A DNA stretch of 64,000 nt from Pseudo-nitzschia pungens (Eukaryota; Bacillariophyta; Bacillariophyceae; Bacillariales; Bacillariaceae). Position 1 is the stretch's first letter, and the number at the start of each line of letters is the position of its first letter. The position numbers and the translations under genes were made by a program. The stretch is from positions 6,297,001 to 6,361,000 of the forward strand of contig CM074758.1 of assembly GCA_037355855.1 (NCBI GenBank), in the 5' to 3' direction. Positions 54,518 through 64,000 of this stretch are shown piece after piece. The notes below the pieces were generated by a model, which ran no database searches, was not told the DNA's origin, and was given only the letters and a program-made list of their open reading frames with translations.

Positions 54518-55240
54518 ATGAAGACCCCGGAATCCGTTCTCAAGAAGCAAGCCACTCAAGAGAAGTTGGCCGCTGCTGCTGCCGAGGCTGCCAAGGCCGC
54601 TGAAGAAAAGGCCGCTGCTGATGCTGTCAAGTTTGAGGCTAACTCGAAGAAGTACGACGAGGAGTACGAAGCGACGCAGAAACTTGCAGTTGATAACCGT
54701 CGCAAAGCGAAGGCGGAAGGAGGATTTTATGTCCCTGCTGAACCCAAGTTGGCATTGGTTATTCGTATCAGAGGTATCATCGGTGTGTCCCCCAAGGCCA
54801 AGAAGGTCATGCAACTCTTCCGCCTTCGCCAGCTTCACAACGCGACTTTCGTTAAGCTTAACGAAGCAACTATCCGTATGCTTCGCTTGATCGAGCCTTA
54901 CGTAACGTATGGCTACCCCTCGCGAGCGACTGTCCAAAAGCTTGTATACAAGCGCGGATTTGGCAAGATCAACAAGCAACGCATTCCTATTGGATCAAAT
55001 GACGTCATTGCGAAGGGACTCGGTGAGAGCACCGGTATCGAGTGCGCTGCTGATCTGATCAACGAAATCTACACTGTCGGACCAAACTTCAAGAAGGCCA
55101 ACAACTTCTTGTGGCCCTTCAAGCTCTCGAACCCGAAGGGAGGATTCTCGCAGAAGACGAAGCTACTTCACTTCATGGAAGGTGGAGAAGCAGGTGCTCG
55201 TGGGGAAGAAATCAACAAGCTGGTCGCGAAGATGATCTAG
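54518..55240 (+). CDS. RPL7: large-subunit ribosomal protein uL30 (RPL7), cytosolic
   Basis: An intact, intron-free frame of 240 residues, the usual length for eukaryotic RPL7. The N-terminus is an Ala/Lys/Glu-rich helix. Then come GGFYVPAEPKLALVIRIRGIIGVSPK, FRLRQLHNATFVKLN, LRLIEPYVTYGYPS, LVYKRGFGK and GIECAADLINEIYTVGPNFKKAN, all hallmark RPL7 segments. The protein binds 5S/28S rRNA regions of the cytosolic 60S subunit. It has a GC-rich, codon-biased sequence compared with its surroundings, as expected for a highly expressed gene. The 450 bp upstream are rich in GGTAAG-type words. Confidence 0.97.
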   Translation: MKTPESVLKKQATQEKLAAAAAEAAKAAEEKAAADAVKFEANSKKYDEEYEATQKLAVDNRRKAKAEGGFYVPAEPKLALVIRIRGIIGVSPKAKKVMQLFRLRQLHNATFVKLNEATIRMLRLIEPYVTYGYPSRATVQKLVYKRGFGKINKQRIPIGSNDVIAKGLGESTGIECAADLINEIYTVGPNFKKANNFLWPFKLSNPKGGFSQKTKLLHFMEGGEAGARGEEINKLVAKMI

Positions 55241-56171
55241 ATTCGTCAATTACGGAAATCCAACATCACCGATCAAGCCTGTGTAATGGAAGCCAATCAG
55301 CGCCGTAGGCCGAGTGATTAAAATACTGATTACGGAAATAGACGAAATAATATTGTTGCCATTCCCGAAGTGCCGAACGCATTCAATTTGATTAAATTAA
55401 CTCGTCTGCAGAGAGGAATTCATTATTCCTGTTGTACGACTAATACCAAACATGAAAATCCGACCCATGAGGAACTCACCACTCCTCGCCGGGCGGTGAA
55501 GAGCTATTTGCAGAATATAAGCCTGTAGTATTATTTTAGATCTCTCCCTGTTGATGGCTCTTGTACATATCATCCTGTGACTGTTTGTCTAGTAAACAGA
55601 ATGATCTGTATGGATTTGACGAAAACGACAATCAGCCACGAAAATCAGAATGTGAGAGGTGTTTTTTGAAACCGTAAGGCTACGGTAAGCTTTTAAAATT
55701 ACTTCTACGGTAACCGTACCGGTAAGCCTTTTAATTACACAATGGTTTTGAATATCGTAAATTCGTCGCGTTTTCGTACAACCACGAGTCTCAATTGTTG
55801 TCCGACTCGTACTAAGTTACTTGTACGGTAACCTTAGTACAACGTACAAGTAATTTTTTTCATGTATCTCGATCCTTAGTGGGAGAAGGGAACCAGGTCA
55901 GAGATCGGATGAATGACAGACTGTATGGATTATGTTTTCACTCTTAGTACCGTAAGATTTATTTGTTATTACCGTAGTCCTAATTAACTTACTGGTAACT
56001 TACGTACCGGTAACCTTTTTTTTGTGAGAACGATACGTGTACCGGTAAGGTTCCGTGTAACCTTACCTTTTTAGGCGCAAAGTTTTTTTGTTCAAAAATC
56101 TATTCTTTGAAATGTACTCTGTGCATCGGAAGTCGAGGAGAATTCCGAGGTGGGGTTTGTTGTGAACAACC
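55241..56171. other. intergenic, GGTAAG/CTTACC-rich
   Basis: No gene. TACGGTAA, ACCGGTAAG and ACCTTAC words cluster at 55680-55850 and 55945-56070. Confidence 0.45.
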
Positions 56172-57984
56172 ATGGCGCTCAAACCAACTTTTTTTCTGAT
56201 ATTCTTAGTCAATCCATGCGAATCATTCGTCACTCAACCATATAGTTCGAAGAATGCATTCCGTGCGACTACGTCAACGTCTTTGGATCTTAAAACGGAA
56301 TGGACATCAGATTTCGATGGCTTCGTCGGGGACGGAGGAGACGAAGGCTACGATGACGAGAGTGCTTTCTCTGATTTTCTTTCGAAGAGCAACCGTGATA
56401 GAAATCGGGATCTCACAGCAGTGCAAGCACGGCTGTTTTCTCTGGGAGAAGATGTGATAGTAAATGACTTTGTTGGGAACATGGGTTTTGAAGAGGTTAC
56501 TGACTGGGAATATTACTATGAGAATGAGGAGGATCCAAATGATCGAAACGTTGTCAACCCAAACCCATTTGACGAGTCAAAACCTAAACGAACAAGAACA
56601 AGCAGTGGATCTGTCGTCCGTGTATTTCTAGGGGAATTAGTAGGGCGTCTCGGAGCAACGGTCAGGAGCAAGGGTCTAGACCAACGAATTCTGATAAAGG
56701 AGTACACCGGAAAGCTTGCGTTCCAATTGGCCAGGAACGACCAACGCAGTATTGCAGAGCTACAATCGAAATTGGTTGAGAACTACGATGATGCCGCTAA
56801 CGCAGGCTGGATCCAATCTGCTTCTTCAAGGTCTGTTCTGGCCAGAACAGATGATAAACACGTCAGTAATTTGTTGAAGGAGTTGACAACTGCTCCATAT
56901 GTCGGTATTCTAGGCGAGGTGAATCTGGCTGAGTTGGAAGGCGAGATGGATCCGAATGATTTCTACCGAGCACTTGGTGTCGCTCCACCGAAACCAGGCG
57001 CGGTATGGATTGTTTTTGAATATGGTACGATGCTTGGTGTTGGTGCAATATGATACTCGATTTATTTTCCAGACGATACCTGACGATGCTGATTGCTTGA
57101 TTCCAAATGAATAGCGGGGCTCAACACCATAGCCTCATATACTGCCACAGCACCGGAGAAACGCAGAGCTCAGCAGCCGCCGAAAAAATCGTTCTTTGGT
57201 GGATTTATTGAGCCTCCCCCTCTCCCGCCTTTTCGAGAACGAGCAAACTTTGTTGTCAAAGGGGTGATGGCCAAGAGCCTTTCAGCTCTAGCATCGTACG
57301 TCAGTTGCGCTTCATCTAACGTTGCGACGAAGTGAGCATCTATCAAAACTCACACATCCCGTTTTTTTTCACTCTGTTTTGAAAAGTATCCACGAAGCAG
57401 GCATTGCCCATCGAAGTATTGGAAGAAATTCGCTAGTTATTTCGAGTCCCAATCAAAACAAAGCAGAAGCCTCGTCGATTTACTTCACTCGAATCGCCGG
57501 GCTTACAATCAAGCTTTCTGACTTTGGATTTTCGTGCCTTTTGGAGGATTCTGCGAAAGATGAAGAATTTCTCTCCAGGTCACGGGCTTTTGGTTTATCA
57601 ATCCGAAAAGGCGACACTTCTAAAAAAATGAAATATTTTGCTATGGCAGAAGACCTTCACGCTTTGGGGTTTGTCTTCCTTGGATTGCTCCTCGTTTCCC
57701 TCTCGGATTTACCAAGATCTGATTCTCCTATGCCTGCTACGGATGAGGATACAATTCAAAAAATTTTGAATGAAATTTTCAACCAAGATTTCGAGGCGTT
57801 CAGAGAATATGTGGAGGCGGAGGAAGTTTGGAGCGAGCTTGTAAAATTGCTTGATGATAAGGATGGTGCTGGGTGGGATGTTCTTCAGACTTTGTTTAGG
57901 GCTAGAGAAACGGCAGCGGAGAGTACGAATGGTGTTGAAGTTGTCAGTGCGCGCGGTTTACTCGCAAACCGATTTTTCCAATAG
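56172..57984 (+). CDS. plastid-targeted protein-kinase-fold protein, HRD Asp missing
   Basis: Three exons, 56172-57024, 57115-57295 and 57387-57984, joined by GT-AG introns of 90 and 91 bp. They give 1632 nt, 543 residues, with every splice in frame (EYAGLNTIA and ALASIHEAGIAHRS at the joins). The N-terminus is a short hydrophobic signal (FFLIFLV) and then ESFVTQP, consistent with diatom plastid import. The kinase N-lobe is divergent (VFLGELVGR, ILIKEYTGKLAFQLA, hinge VWIVFEYAGL). The C-lobe has GIAHRSIGRNSLVI where HRD would be, so the catalytic Asp is Ser, and then IKLSDFGFS with an intact DFG. It may be a pseudokinase or regulator. Such HRS kinases are known in plastids, but I cannot name an orthologue. 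Confidence 0.8.
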
Positions 57985-59781
57985 TGTAGGTGCGATGAGT
58001 ATGAATTGTGTGCTTTTACGATATCAAAGTAATCTTACCGTACAGTAACAGGCGACGGCACGTGCTGTTGGAATTGCGAGAGAGTCGATGTTCCCGCCAG
58101 GGAGAAAAATGCTTTTCTATCAGATATGAATCTTGAACCTGAGATCACGCTCTATTGCTTCACAAAGGATGAATGTGCAAATAGTGATGAGAACAGGTCA
58201 GCTTGTTGTTGTAGTGGTTTCTATTTTAGATTGGGTAAATTCTAGAAAAGTGAGAAGAATCTGATCTGAATGTGATTGTGAAAATCACTCAGGTTTGTTC
58301 ATGTTCTCTTTATTTTCCGTGTTGTCACTGTTTTGATTGCTGTCGGAATTCAATCTTGCCTTGTTTCCCAGGATCGACTTCGCTGCTTGTCTGTCCGTCA
58401 TCCGGATTTCTGCATTGCTTCCAACAATGAAGCCCAAACATGACGTGAAGCCAATAACGACGATTTTGTGATGACATCTTCAAAAACTTTAGAACAAATT
58501 TCGAGAAGCAGCCTTATGAATACGAATATGTTGATTTTGTAACATTATCCAGGGCATTATCGAAAATATCAGAACGAACCGTATTTCGTTGATTTTGGCA
58601 AAAATCATCAACTTGAGTTCATGGATCGCCGATAATCATCAATACTAAAGAAGTTGAGTGCTTGTTTTATTTCTGTGTCGTCAGCGGTGATAAAATCGTG
58701 TGTTCCTGTTCTTGACGTTCCAAATCTTTGGGAGCTTGTCGGAATTCCCCATTGATGTTGGAGGAATTTCCATCAACTTCCCATGAATGTTAACGATTGA
58801 ATTCGGTGAACGGGGACATCAGTGTACTGTGCATATTTTTTGGTGGAGGTTGAGCAGTTCAGATGATTTTTACCATTGTCTATGTGACAGAACCTTTTAC
58901 CATGAAGTTGGTGCTGATGTGGCTCGAACCTCATTACCTGGGACCTACAGTACTATTGTTACGAAGTATTTTCTAGTCCCAAATTTTCCGGATAACAATA
59001 ATAACATGAAGGTGGAGGGTCTCATTTTGTAGAAAAATTGTAAATACTTTAAGGGGGAACAATTCTTTTAGTATCAAACAGCTCGATTTAAAATTGTAAT
59101 TGCTTGCTGCTTTGACGACGAGTAATTTCATCGCTAGTTGTGTTGCTGTCTAAGACGTTTGGTTGGCTACTTTCTAGTGCAAGGATCAATCTTTGAGATC
59201 GTGTTGCATTTTTGCCTTCTCTTCCCTAGTGATACTGCTGCACTTAAGCACCCACGCACAAATGCTGCTGTAACAGCTAGGGTCGTTAGAGAAACGATTA
59301 TCCAAGACATTACTGCAGGCATATCAAATTTACAGCAACGGATATGCAACTATTGTGCTTTTCAAAATTATCCGATGATGAGTTCCAGTGGTGAGGGGCT
59401 GAGTGTGAGGACTTGCCGTGATCAAATCCACAGGAACTTTCCGGAAAAAACCTTTGGGTACTACCAAAAGGCACGTTCTATTGTGTCATTATCTAATGGT
59501 CAAACTTGCTATGAAGCACAGAGTAACTATCGTTCTTTAGTACACATGGATGTCATGACTAAGTCGTTTCCATGCAAACAATATTTGCAGTAGGAATTCG
59601 AGTGCATCAAATCCAGGCTATCCGTATGACGAGGTGAGTTCTGATGAATACAACAATCGTGCTGAAGTAAATCGTGTTAAATAGTCAATCACACAGCCTT
59701 CACTTCTGAATGATTTACTTCGACCATTAACTTTTTTTCTCCGAGACACGTTTCTGCAGTCAATCGAAAATCGTTTTCTTT
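57985..59781. other. intergenic, no supported gene
   Basis: Only two modest open frames occur (58787-59032 and 59138-59593). Neither shows domain-like sequence or a convincing start context. A/T-rich, with few of the GGTAAG words. Confidence 0.4.
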
Positions 59782-60357
59782 CTAATACTTCGAGACTTTC
59801 GTTAATAGCGGATTTCTGTCTCGGAAGTAGTAAAGCTTTGCTCTTTTGACCTTCTTTTTTCCTTTGAAAATAAAGTTTCGTTCCAAAACTGTGGCTTCCT
59901 TGATCATTGGGGAATACATGGGGATTCTTCTCTCGATTGGCAATCCATAGACGACGTCGCGCAATATAAGAGAGGAACCAAGACCACGATTGACGATTCC
60001 CAAAACAACCCCTCGTACTTTCTCCATCTCTTGCTTTTCACCTTCTTTCAGACCACCTTGTGACACCATCTTCAGTTCGACGGAATCTCCAACACATATA
60101 GAATTTTTCCAAATGGTGGGATTTGTTTTTTTTCCCTTTTCACACGCCTCGTCGTTCAACTCCCCAAATAGCTTTGATGCTCGCTTTCGTGGAGATTTGA
60201 ATTTTTCGTAATCACGATGCCGTGGTCTATTGCCGTGATGCACGAATGGCATTTCGTCAAATCTCGCGGATGAAGCTGATGCGAGATACCTGTGTGAACA
60301 AGTCAGCGATTTCTTTGAGAGAGAAACAAGCGGGCGACTCGTCATAGTGGCAAACAT
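59782..60357 (-). CDS. organellar ribosomal protein bL19, probably mitochondrial
   Basis: 191 residues from ATG 60357 (MFATMTSRPLV). The two codons upstream in the open frame begin with GTG. The first 30 residues are basic with Ser/Ala/Arg (CSHRYLASASSAR), a mitochondrial-type presequence without an ER signal. The body is typical bL19: ICVGDSVELKMV, VRGVVLGIVNRGLGSSLILRDV, GLPIERRIPMYSPMIKE and LERNFIFKGKKKVKRAKLYYFRDRNP. bL19 sits at the subunit interface of bacterial-type ribosomes. Plastid bL19 is normally plastid-encoded in diatoms, which also favours the mitochondrial copy. Confidence 0.9.
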   Translation of the reverse strand: MFATMTSRPLVSLSKKSLTCSHRYLASASSARFDEMPFVHHGNRPRHRDYEKFKSPRKRASKLFGELNDEACEKGKKTNPTIWKNSICVGDSVELKMVSQGGLKEGEKQEMEKVRGVVLGIVNRGLGSSLILRDVVYGLPIERRIPMYSPMIKEATVLERNFIFKGKKKVKRAKLYYFRDRNPLLTKVSKY

Positions 60358-60693
60358 TTCCACCGCTTTCCTCCAAGATAAAACTGCCGTTTTATGTCTC
60401 CGTGTTGGTAAAAATGGAGTATGAGATCTTCCATGCGAAGGGAGAGAATGATGATATTACTGGTAAGTTACCTGAATTGAGGCGACGAATTTCCAGCAAT
60501 ACTTTTTACCATTGTACTGATGATGATGGTGTAGGTAGTTCGTACGTACACGTACAGTATATACCGTCCCACTACCAGTAAGGCATAAGATTTACCGTAA
60601 TCTCACTGCTCAAAAATCAATGAAACGAAATTTTGAAAGCAGTGAAGCGAGAATCATCAACAATCAAAACAACTAACTCCGTGCACAAACATA

Positions 60694-61363
60694 CCCGTGA
60701 AAAACTAAAATGAATCACGTCGGAGTGACAGATTGTTGCCTCACTATCTGACCAAATACCTCCTCCCAGTAACAGAAACCTCCTCAACGAAAGTTACAAC
60801 CTATTCGTAAACACTATAAACCGACTGTTTGCAACAACTCCTGTTGAAATCAGTGACTTACATCCATAGCTTTGGCCCCCTGTAGTTAGTGGTTTTTTCA
60901 AAAAATGGCCAAAAATTGATCCATCATGGTTAATGTAGACACTGGTACATTTTCTACACGGGACCATACGATCGAGTGACAGCATCTACATTTTCTACAC
61001 GCCGAGTGACAGCATGTTGAACTGAATTCGAAACGAAACGAAAAAAATGAGTTCTGTTTTTTGCTATGCGCGCAAGCCGAAAAACTATGCGCGCAAGCCG
61101 AAAAACTATGCCGGCTCGATGCTGTCACTCGAAAACACATAATTTTCGGCCCAATTTCTGTATTGGAGAGCTTACTAAGGGAAGAATAAGCAATGTTGTT
61201 TAAAAGTGAATATAGAGCATTGTAGAGTAGAGTGTTAGCTAACAGACGATGTCTTTACTTTGAACAGAGGTGGTGTATGCAAGGAGATATTCCAAAAAGC
61301 AAAGATGCTGTCACTCGACGTGATTCATTATGGTAAACGTGATTCATTTTAGTTTTCGACGGG
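60694..61363. mobile_element. 670-bp MITE with Tc1/mariner-like TA target site
   Basis: The ends are inverted repeats: CCCGTGAAAAACTAAAATGA at 60694 and, on the other strand from 61363, CCCGTCGAAAACTAAAATGA, continuing through ATCACGT. The right arm carries an extra 19-bp duplication before the pairing resumes with CGAGTGACAG. TA flanks both ends (60692-60693 and 61364-61365). The interior has no transposase frame but has several GAGTGACAGCAT words and a duplicated TATGCGCGCAAGCCGAAAAA. TA target and simple ends point to mobilisation by a Tc1/mariner enzyme. Confidence 0.8.
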
Positions 61364-61365
61364 TA

Positions 61366-62318
61366 CCCAGAACCGCCCAGAACTACGAAGGACGAACCAT
61401 GGACAGACAAATCGAATCCAAACATCCACCCATGACAGAGGGTAGCTGGTAAATCCTTATCAAACAAGCAATCAATAAATCCCCAGCAATTCCTAGTTCA
61501 CAATACCCAAATTTCCCTTTGCGAACAAATCAGTGAAAGTCTGCAGACATAAAAGTGCTGACCTTGATCACCACAGTGCCAGCTATGTCAGTATCTTTTA
61601 GTTTTCTTCTGTACTAGTAGTACTAGTAGTAGTAGTACTACTAGTAATAGTAATACTACTAGTTGTATGTCTACTTCTTCTGAACAGTGGTTTCAATGGA
61701 AAGATATTAAACAGAGCTATGGTGCTTTTGAGGATGCTGGTGGGTCTCTGGAGAGAAATATGTGCCGGAGCTACATACCCTAGTAGCGACTAACAGCACA
61801 CAAGACAGCATCCGAGCACCATAGTAAATGCTACAGGGTTGAGGATGCTGTATGCCACAAGCTAGTACTATGAACTACAGAATCATGCTAAGACTGCAGG
61901 GTATGGGTACGGTCAGGACCTAGATCATGTACTAGAACCTAATATGACCAGTCCTCCTGCAGTAATTGAATCGAAAAAACAAACACTCAGTCTGTGGGAA
62001 ACTTTCTTCAATCTCCTCCTCGCCACTGTTAACAAGGTGAGCCTGTTGGCAAACTACTGTTTCAGGGATGACCCTCTATGAATTGCAATGCTAGAGGATG
62101 TATCTTAGGCAGATATCTCAAAAATGTTCTGCTTATTTTTATCATTTTGGTAGAAACTTCTATCTAAGTGAACACTTCATGTGATCATTTTTCTGCCACC
62201 TCCTGTCATGCATGAAATCTACACCATACGTGTACACTGAAAGTCCAAGAAGAAAAGAATAACATTAGTGCGCTCAAGGAACATTATTTCATACAATATC
62301 CGTAACATTTCGGCGCCT
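61366..62318. other. intergenic with ACTAGT/TAGTAG microsatellite
   Basis: 61612-61660 is a mixed run of TACTAG, TAGTAG and TAGTAA words. No gene was recognised. Confidence 0.45.
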
Positions 62319-63237
62319 TCATGAACTTCCTAGAATTCGATTCAGGAAATTTGGGCCACCCGTTTCTGCTTCAAGAGCCGCGTCCAATTCTTCCTGTGTT
62401 GGCTGCCGAATGAATTTCTTATTCTCTATCAGCCCGGCTTTCTTAAGGCGCATAGCTTGCGGGTTAGCAAGAAGAGTGAAGCCTTTCCCATCTTCATTCA
62501 GAATTAGCACTTGGCCATCGAAAGGTCCGAAGCTAGCCGACTAGTTGTAAAAGAATATGTGATCAATGGTTAGCACGACGAATGTGTGTGTGGAACGATG
62601 ACACAATGTTGTTTTCACTTACAGCATCATTCATGAGCGTTCTCTGATAAACGAGTAATTCGTTCTTTTCACTGTTTTCTTCCGACTGCTTCTTGAGTCT
62701 TTCAATCAAAACGTTTCCTTCACTCGATTCCGCTGTCCGTGCCTCGCTATCCTTTCGTTTGACCACTTCTGTGGGTTGCCGAAAGTATTTCTGGGATTTG
62801 TCGTTTTCGTTTTCCTCGGTTCGGATCTCTGTCTTCAGACATGCGCCGAGAGGGCCACGCTTGGTACAAATCATTACAGACTCGCCTGTTCCCAAGGTCG
62901 GTGCTTCGGTTTCTCGTCCGTACTCATCAGCAAATACGGGAGATGACCCTAGAGTCAACACTCCAATGGCGAAACACGACACAATTGCGTGTTTGGCAAC
63001 CACATCCGACATAAAGCTCTTCACCTTCGCGTTCAAATATTCCAACGCATCGGCTTCGGTACCGGTATCAGATTCATTTCCCATAAACACGTCACCAACA
63101 ACAGACTTCGATCGAATACCATTTAGGGATGCATCTTTGACATTGAACGTCGGCGGAGCGAAGCTCGATGAAAGTGACGCTGTTCCCAGCGCCAGTGTGA
63201 TAGCAAATATTTTGCGGTTGCACATCGTGCTTTTCAT
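62319..63237 (-). CDS. putative thylakoid lumen protein of unknown function
   Basis: Exon 1 is 63237-62623 and exon 2 is 62540-62319. They are separated by an 82-bp GT-AG intron in phase 0, giving 278 residues. The presequence has three parts: a signal peptide (FAITLALGTASLSS), SSFAPP as diatom plastid motif, and a later hydrophobic stretch (IVSCFAIGVLTLGSSPVFADE) ending in an A-x-A-like lumen cleavage site. The mature part has GESVMICTKRGPLGACLKTE with two Cys, a Lys/Glu-rich helix, and then in exon 2 SFGPFDGQVLILNEDG and LDAALEAETGGPNFLNRILG. I do not recognise the family. Lumen location is inferred from the presequence. Confidence 0.75.
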
Positions 63238-63714
63238 CGTGTTCAGTCGGAACTGACTGGTTCTATCCGAATGCGATCAGCGTAGGCGGTTTTCAGAAAG
63301 TAAGTTTTAGTGTCCGAGTAATTAACTAAAATTACTTGCTAGTGTACGTTATTCTGAAGGGAAAGTTGAGGTCTAACGAGGACAATCCGACATTTTCAAG
63401 TACGTACGTACCAAGAACATTATGGCAATAAGTTTTTTTGAGAGAAAAATTTCCATGTTCATGCGCGTGCGCCTAATAAAATTGATGTAATTTTTAACGC
63501 TGTTTTTTTTTTTTAAATATCCACTTTAACGGCTGTAGGAGTATGTAGTACGAATGTAGAGTGTCCTCAAAACTGTCCTCAAAACGTGTTGCCATACCCC
63601 AGTCTTTCTTCCTGCCCTTACATATGCAGACTTGGTGATTTTCACGCTTCCTGTCCAGTGCCATACAGTTTCTTCTTTGATACTGGAAACTTCTCCTGCT
63701 ATCTTTCATCCCTT
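63238..63714. other. upstream region of the lumen protein gene
   Basis: No gene. The first 180 bp upstream of ATG 63237 contain ACTTGCTAGTGTACGTTA and TACGTACGTACC words. The minus-strand frame at 63494-63709 has no domain-like sequence and overlaps the probable LINE 3' UTR. Confidence 0.4.
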
Positions 63715-63967
63715 GTTACCCCCTAAGTCCTTCTTCTTTGGGACTTGCCTGCTGTTTCTTTCCCTGTTTGTTGTTTAAGGTTTGTTTTGCCTTTGTCATT
63801 CTACAACTTAGGGTCCTGATTCTTTGATTAAGGCAATGTTAAAGTCTGGTTACAAACTGAGTAATTGATGTCTACCTTTGGTGATTTTAGTGATCCACCT
63901 TTGGTGATTTTAGTGATCCACCGTTGGTGGTTAAAGTTACTTAAATATGTATATTATTATTATTATT
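63715..63967 (+). mobile_element. 3' end of a 5'-truncated LINE (same family as LINE A)
   Basis: It matches the LINE A 3' UTR read in the opposite orientation: CTTTGGGACTTGCCTG, GGGTCCTGATTCTT, GTTAAAGTCTGGTTACAAAC, TGAGTAATT, CTTTGGTGATT and TAAAGTTACTTAAATA. It ends in an ATT-repeat tail at 63953-63967. A 23-bp unit (CCTTTGGTGATTTTAGTGAT-CCA) is duplicated within it. The coding part is absent, as in most dead LINE copies. Confidence 0.8.
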
Positions 63968-64000
63968 GTGCAATTTTTGGCTTACTTACGTAATTGATTG

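Noticed and set aside
54470..54979. 169-codon minus-strand frame
   Set aside because: It is the antisense of RPL7, a strongly codon-biased gene.
59138..59593. 151-codon plus-strand frame between the kinase-like gene and bL19
   Set aside because: No domain-like composition, uncertain start, and nothing homologous in the window. It could be chance or part of an untranslated transcript.

Overview
The window is nuclear DNA of a photosynthetic stramenopile, most likely a pennate diatom. Three lines of evidence point there. Two or three proteins start with a signal peptide followed by the diatom plastid motif (NAFAP in ClpB, SSSFAPP in a small thylakoid-type protein, ESFVTQP in a kinase-like protein). 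The genes carry short GT-AG introns of about 80-130 bp. The transposons are of types common in diatoms. A 500-bp run of N at 48726-49225 is an assembly gap.

Bases 1-48700 are a transposon graveyard. From the left there is: a Ty1/copia gag-protease fragment (1-536, minus); a Ty3/gypsy gag-pol copy with an internal stop, an eroded integrase and a 3' LTR (540-4861); two host- or transposon-borne genes with repeats (4994-8042); a PIF/Harbinger pair with a dead transposase (8381-10376); and a Ty3/gypsy gag with the first codons of pol (12466-13983).

Bases 13995-44475 form one nested stack that can be read layer by layer. An old LINE (copy B) had its ORF1 split by a younger LINE (copy A, 14494-41502, minus strand), leaving a 17-bp target duplication. 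LINE A was then hit by a 1514-bp LTR element that carries only gag (32874-34387, 5-bp target duplication GAACC). It was also hit by a 13,572-bp DNA transposon (18316-31887, 2-bp duplication TG, terminal inverted repeats starting CGTCCGAAAACTG). Removing the two insertions rejoins the endonuclease, linker and reverse transcriptase of LINE A into a single open frame of 4134 nt, which confirms all four breakpoints. The large DNA transposon is the most interesting object. It encodes a CACTA/Plavaka-like transposase and three genes of unknown function, embedded in several tandem-repeat arrays. One of these genes has a paralogue at 4994-6487.

Bases 44476-48725 hold further copia and gypsy remnants and a decayed DDE transposase. 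To the right of the gap the DNA becomes gene-bearing: plastid ClpB (49226-50945, cut by the gap), cytosolic ribosomal protein uL30/RPL7 (54518-55240), a plastid-targeted kinase-fold protein with three exons and no HRD aspartate (56172-57984), mitochondrial ribosomal protein bL19 (59782-60357) and a putative thylakoid lumen protein (62319-63237). The intergenic DNA here is full of short GGTAAG/CTTACC strings. It includes a 670-bp mariner-type MITE (60694-61363), and the window ends in another LINE 3' tail (63715-63967, plus).
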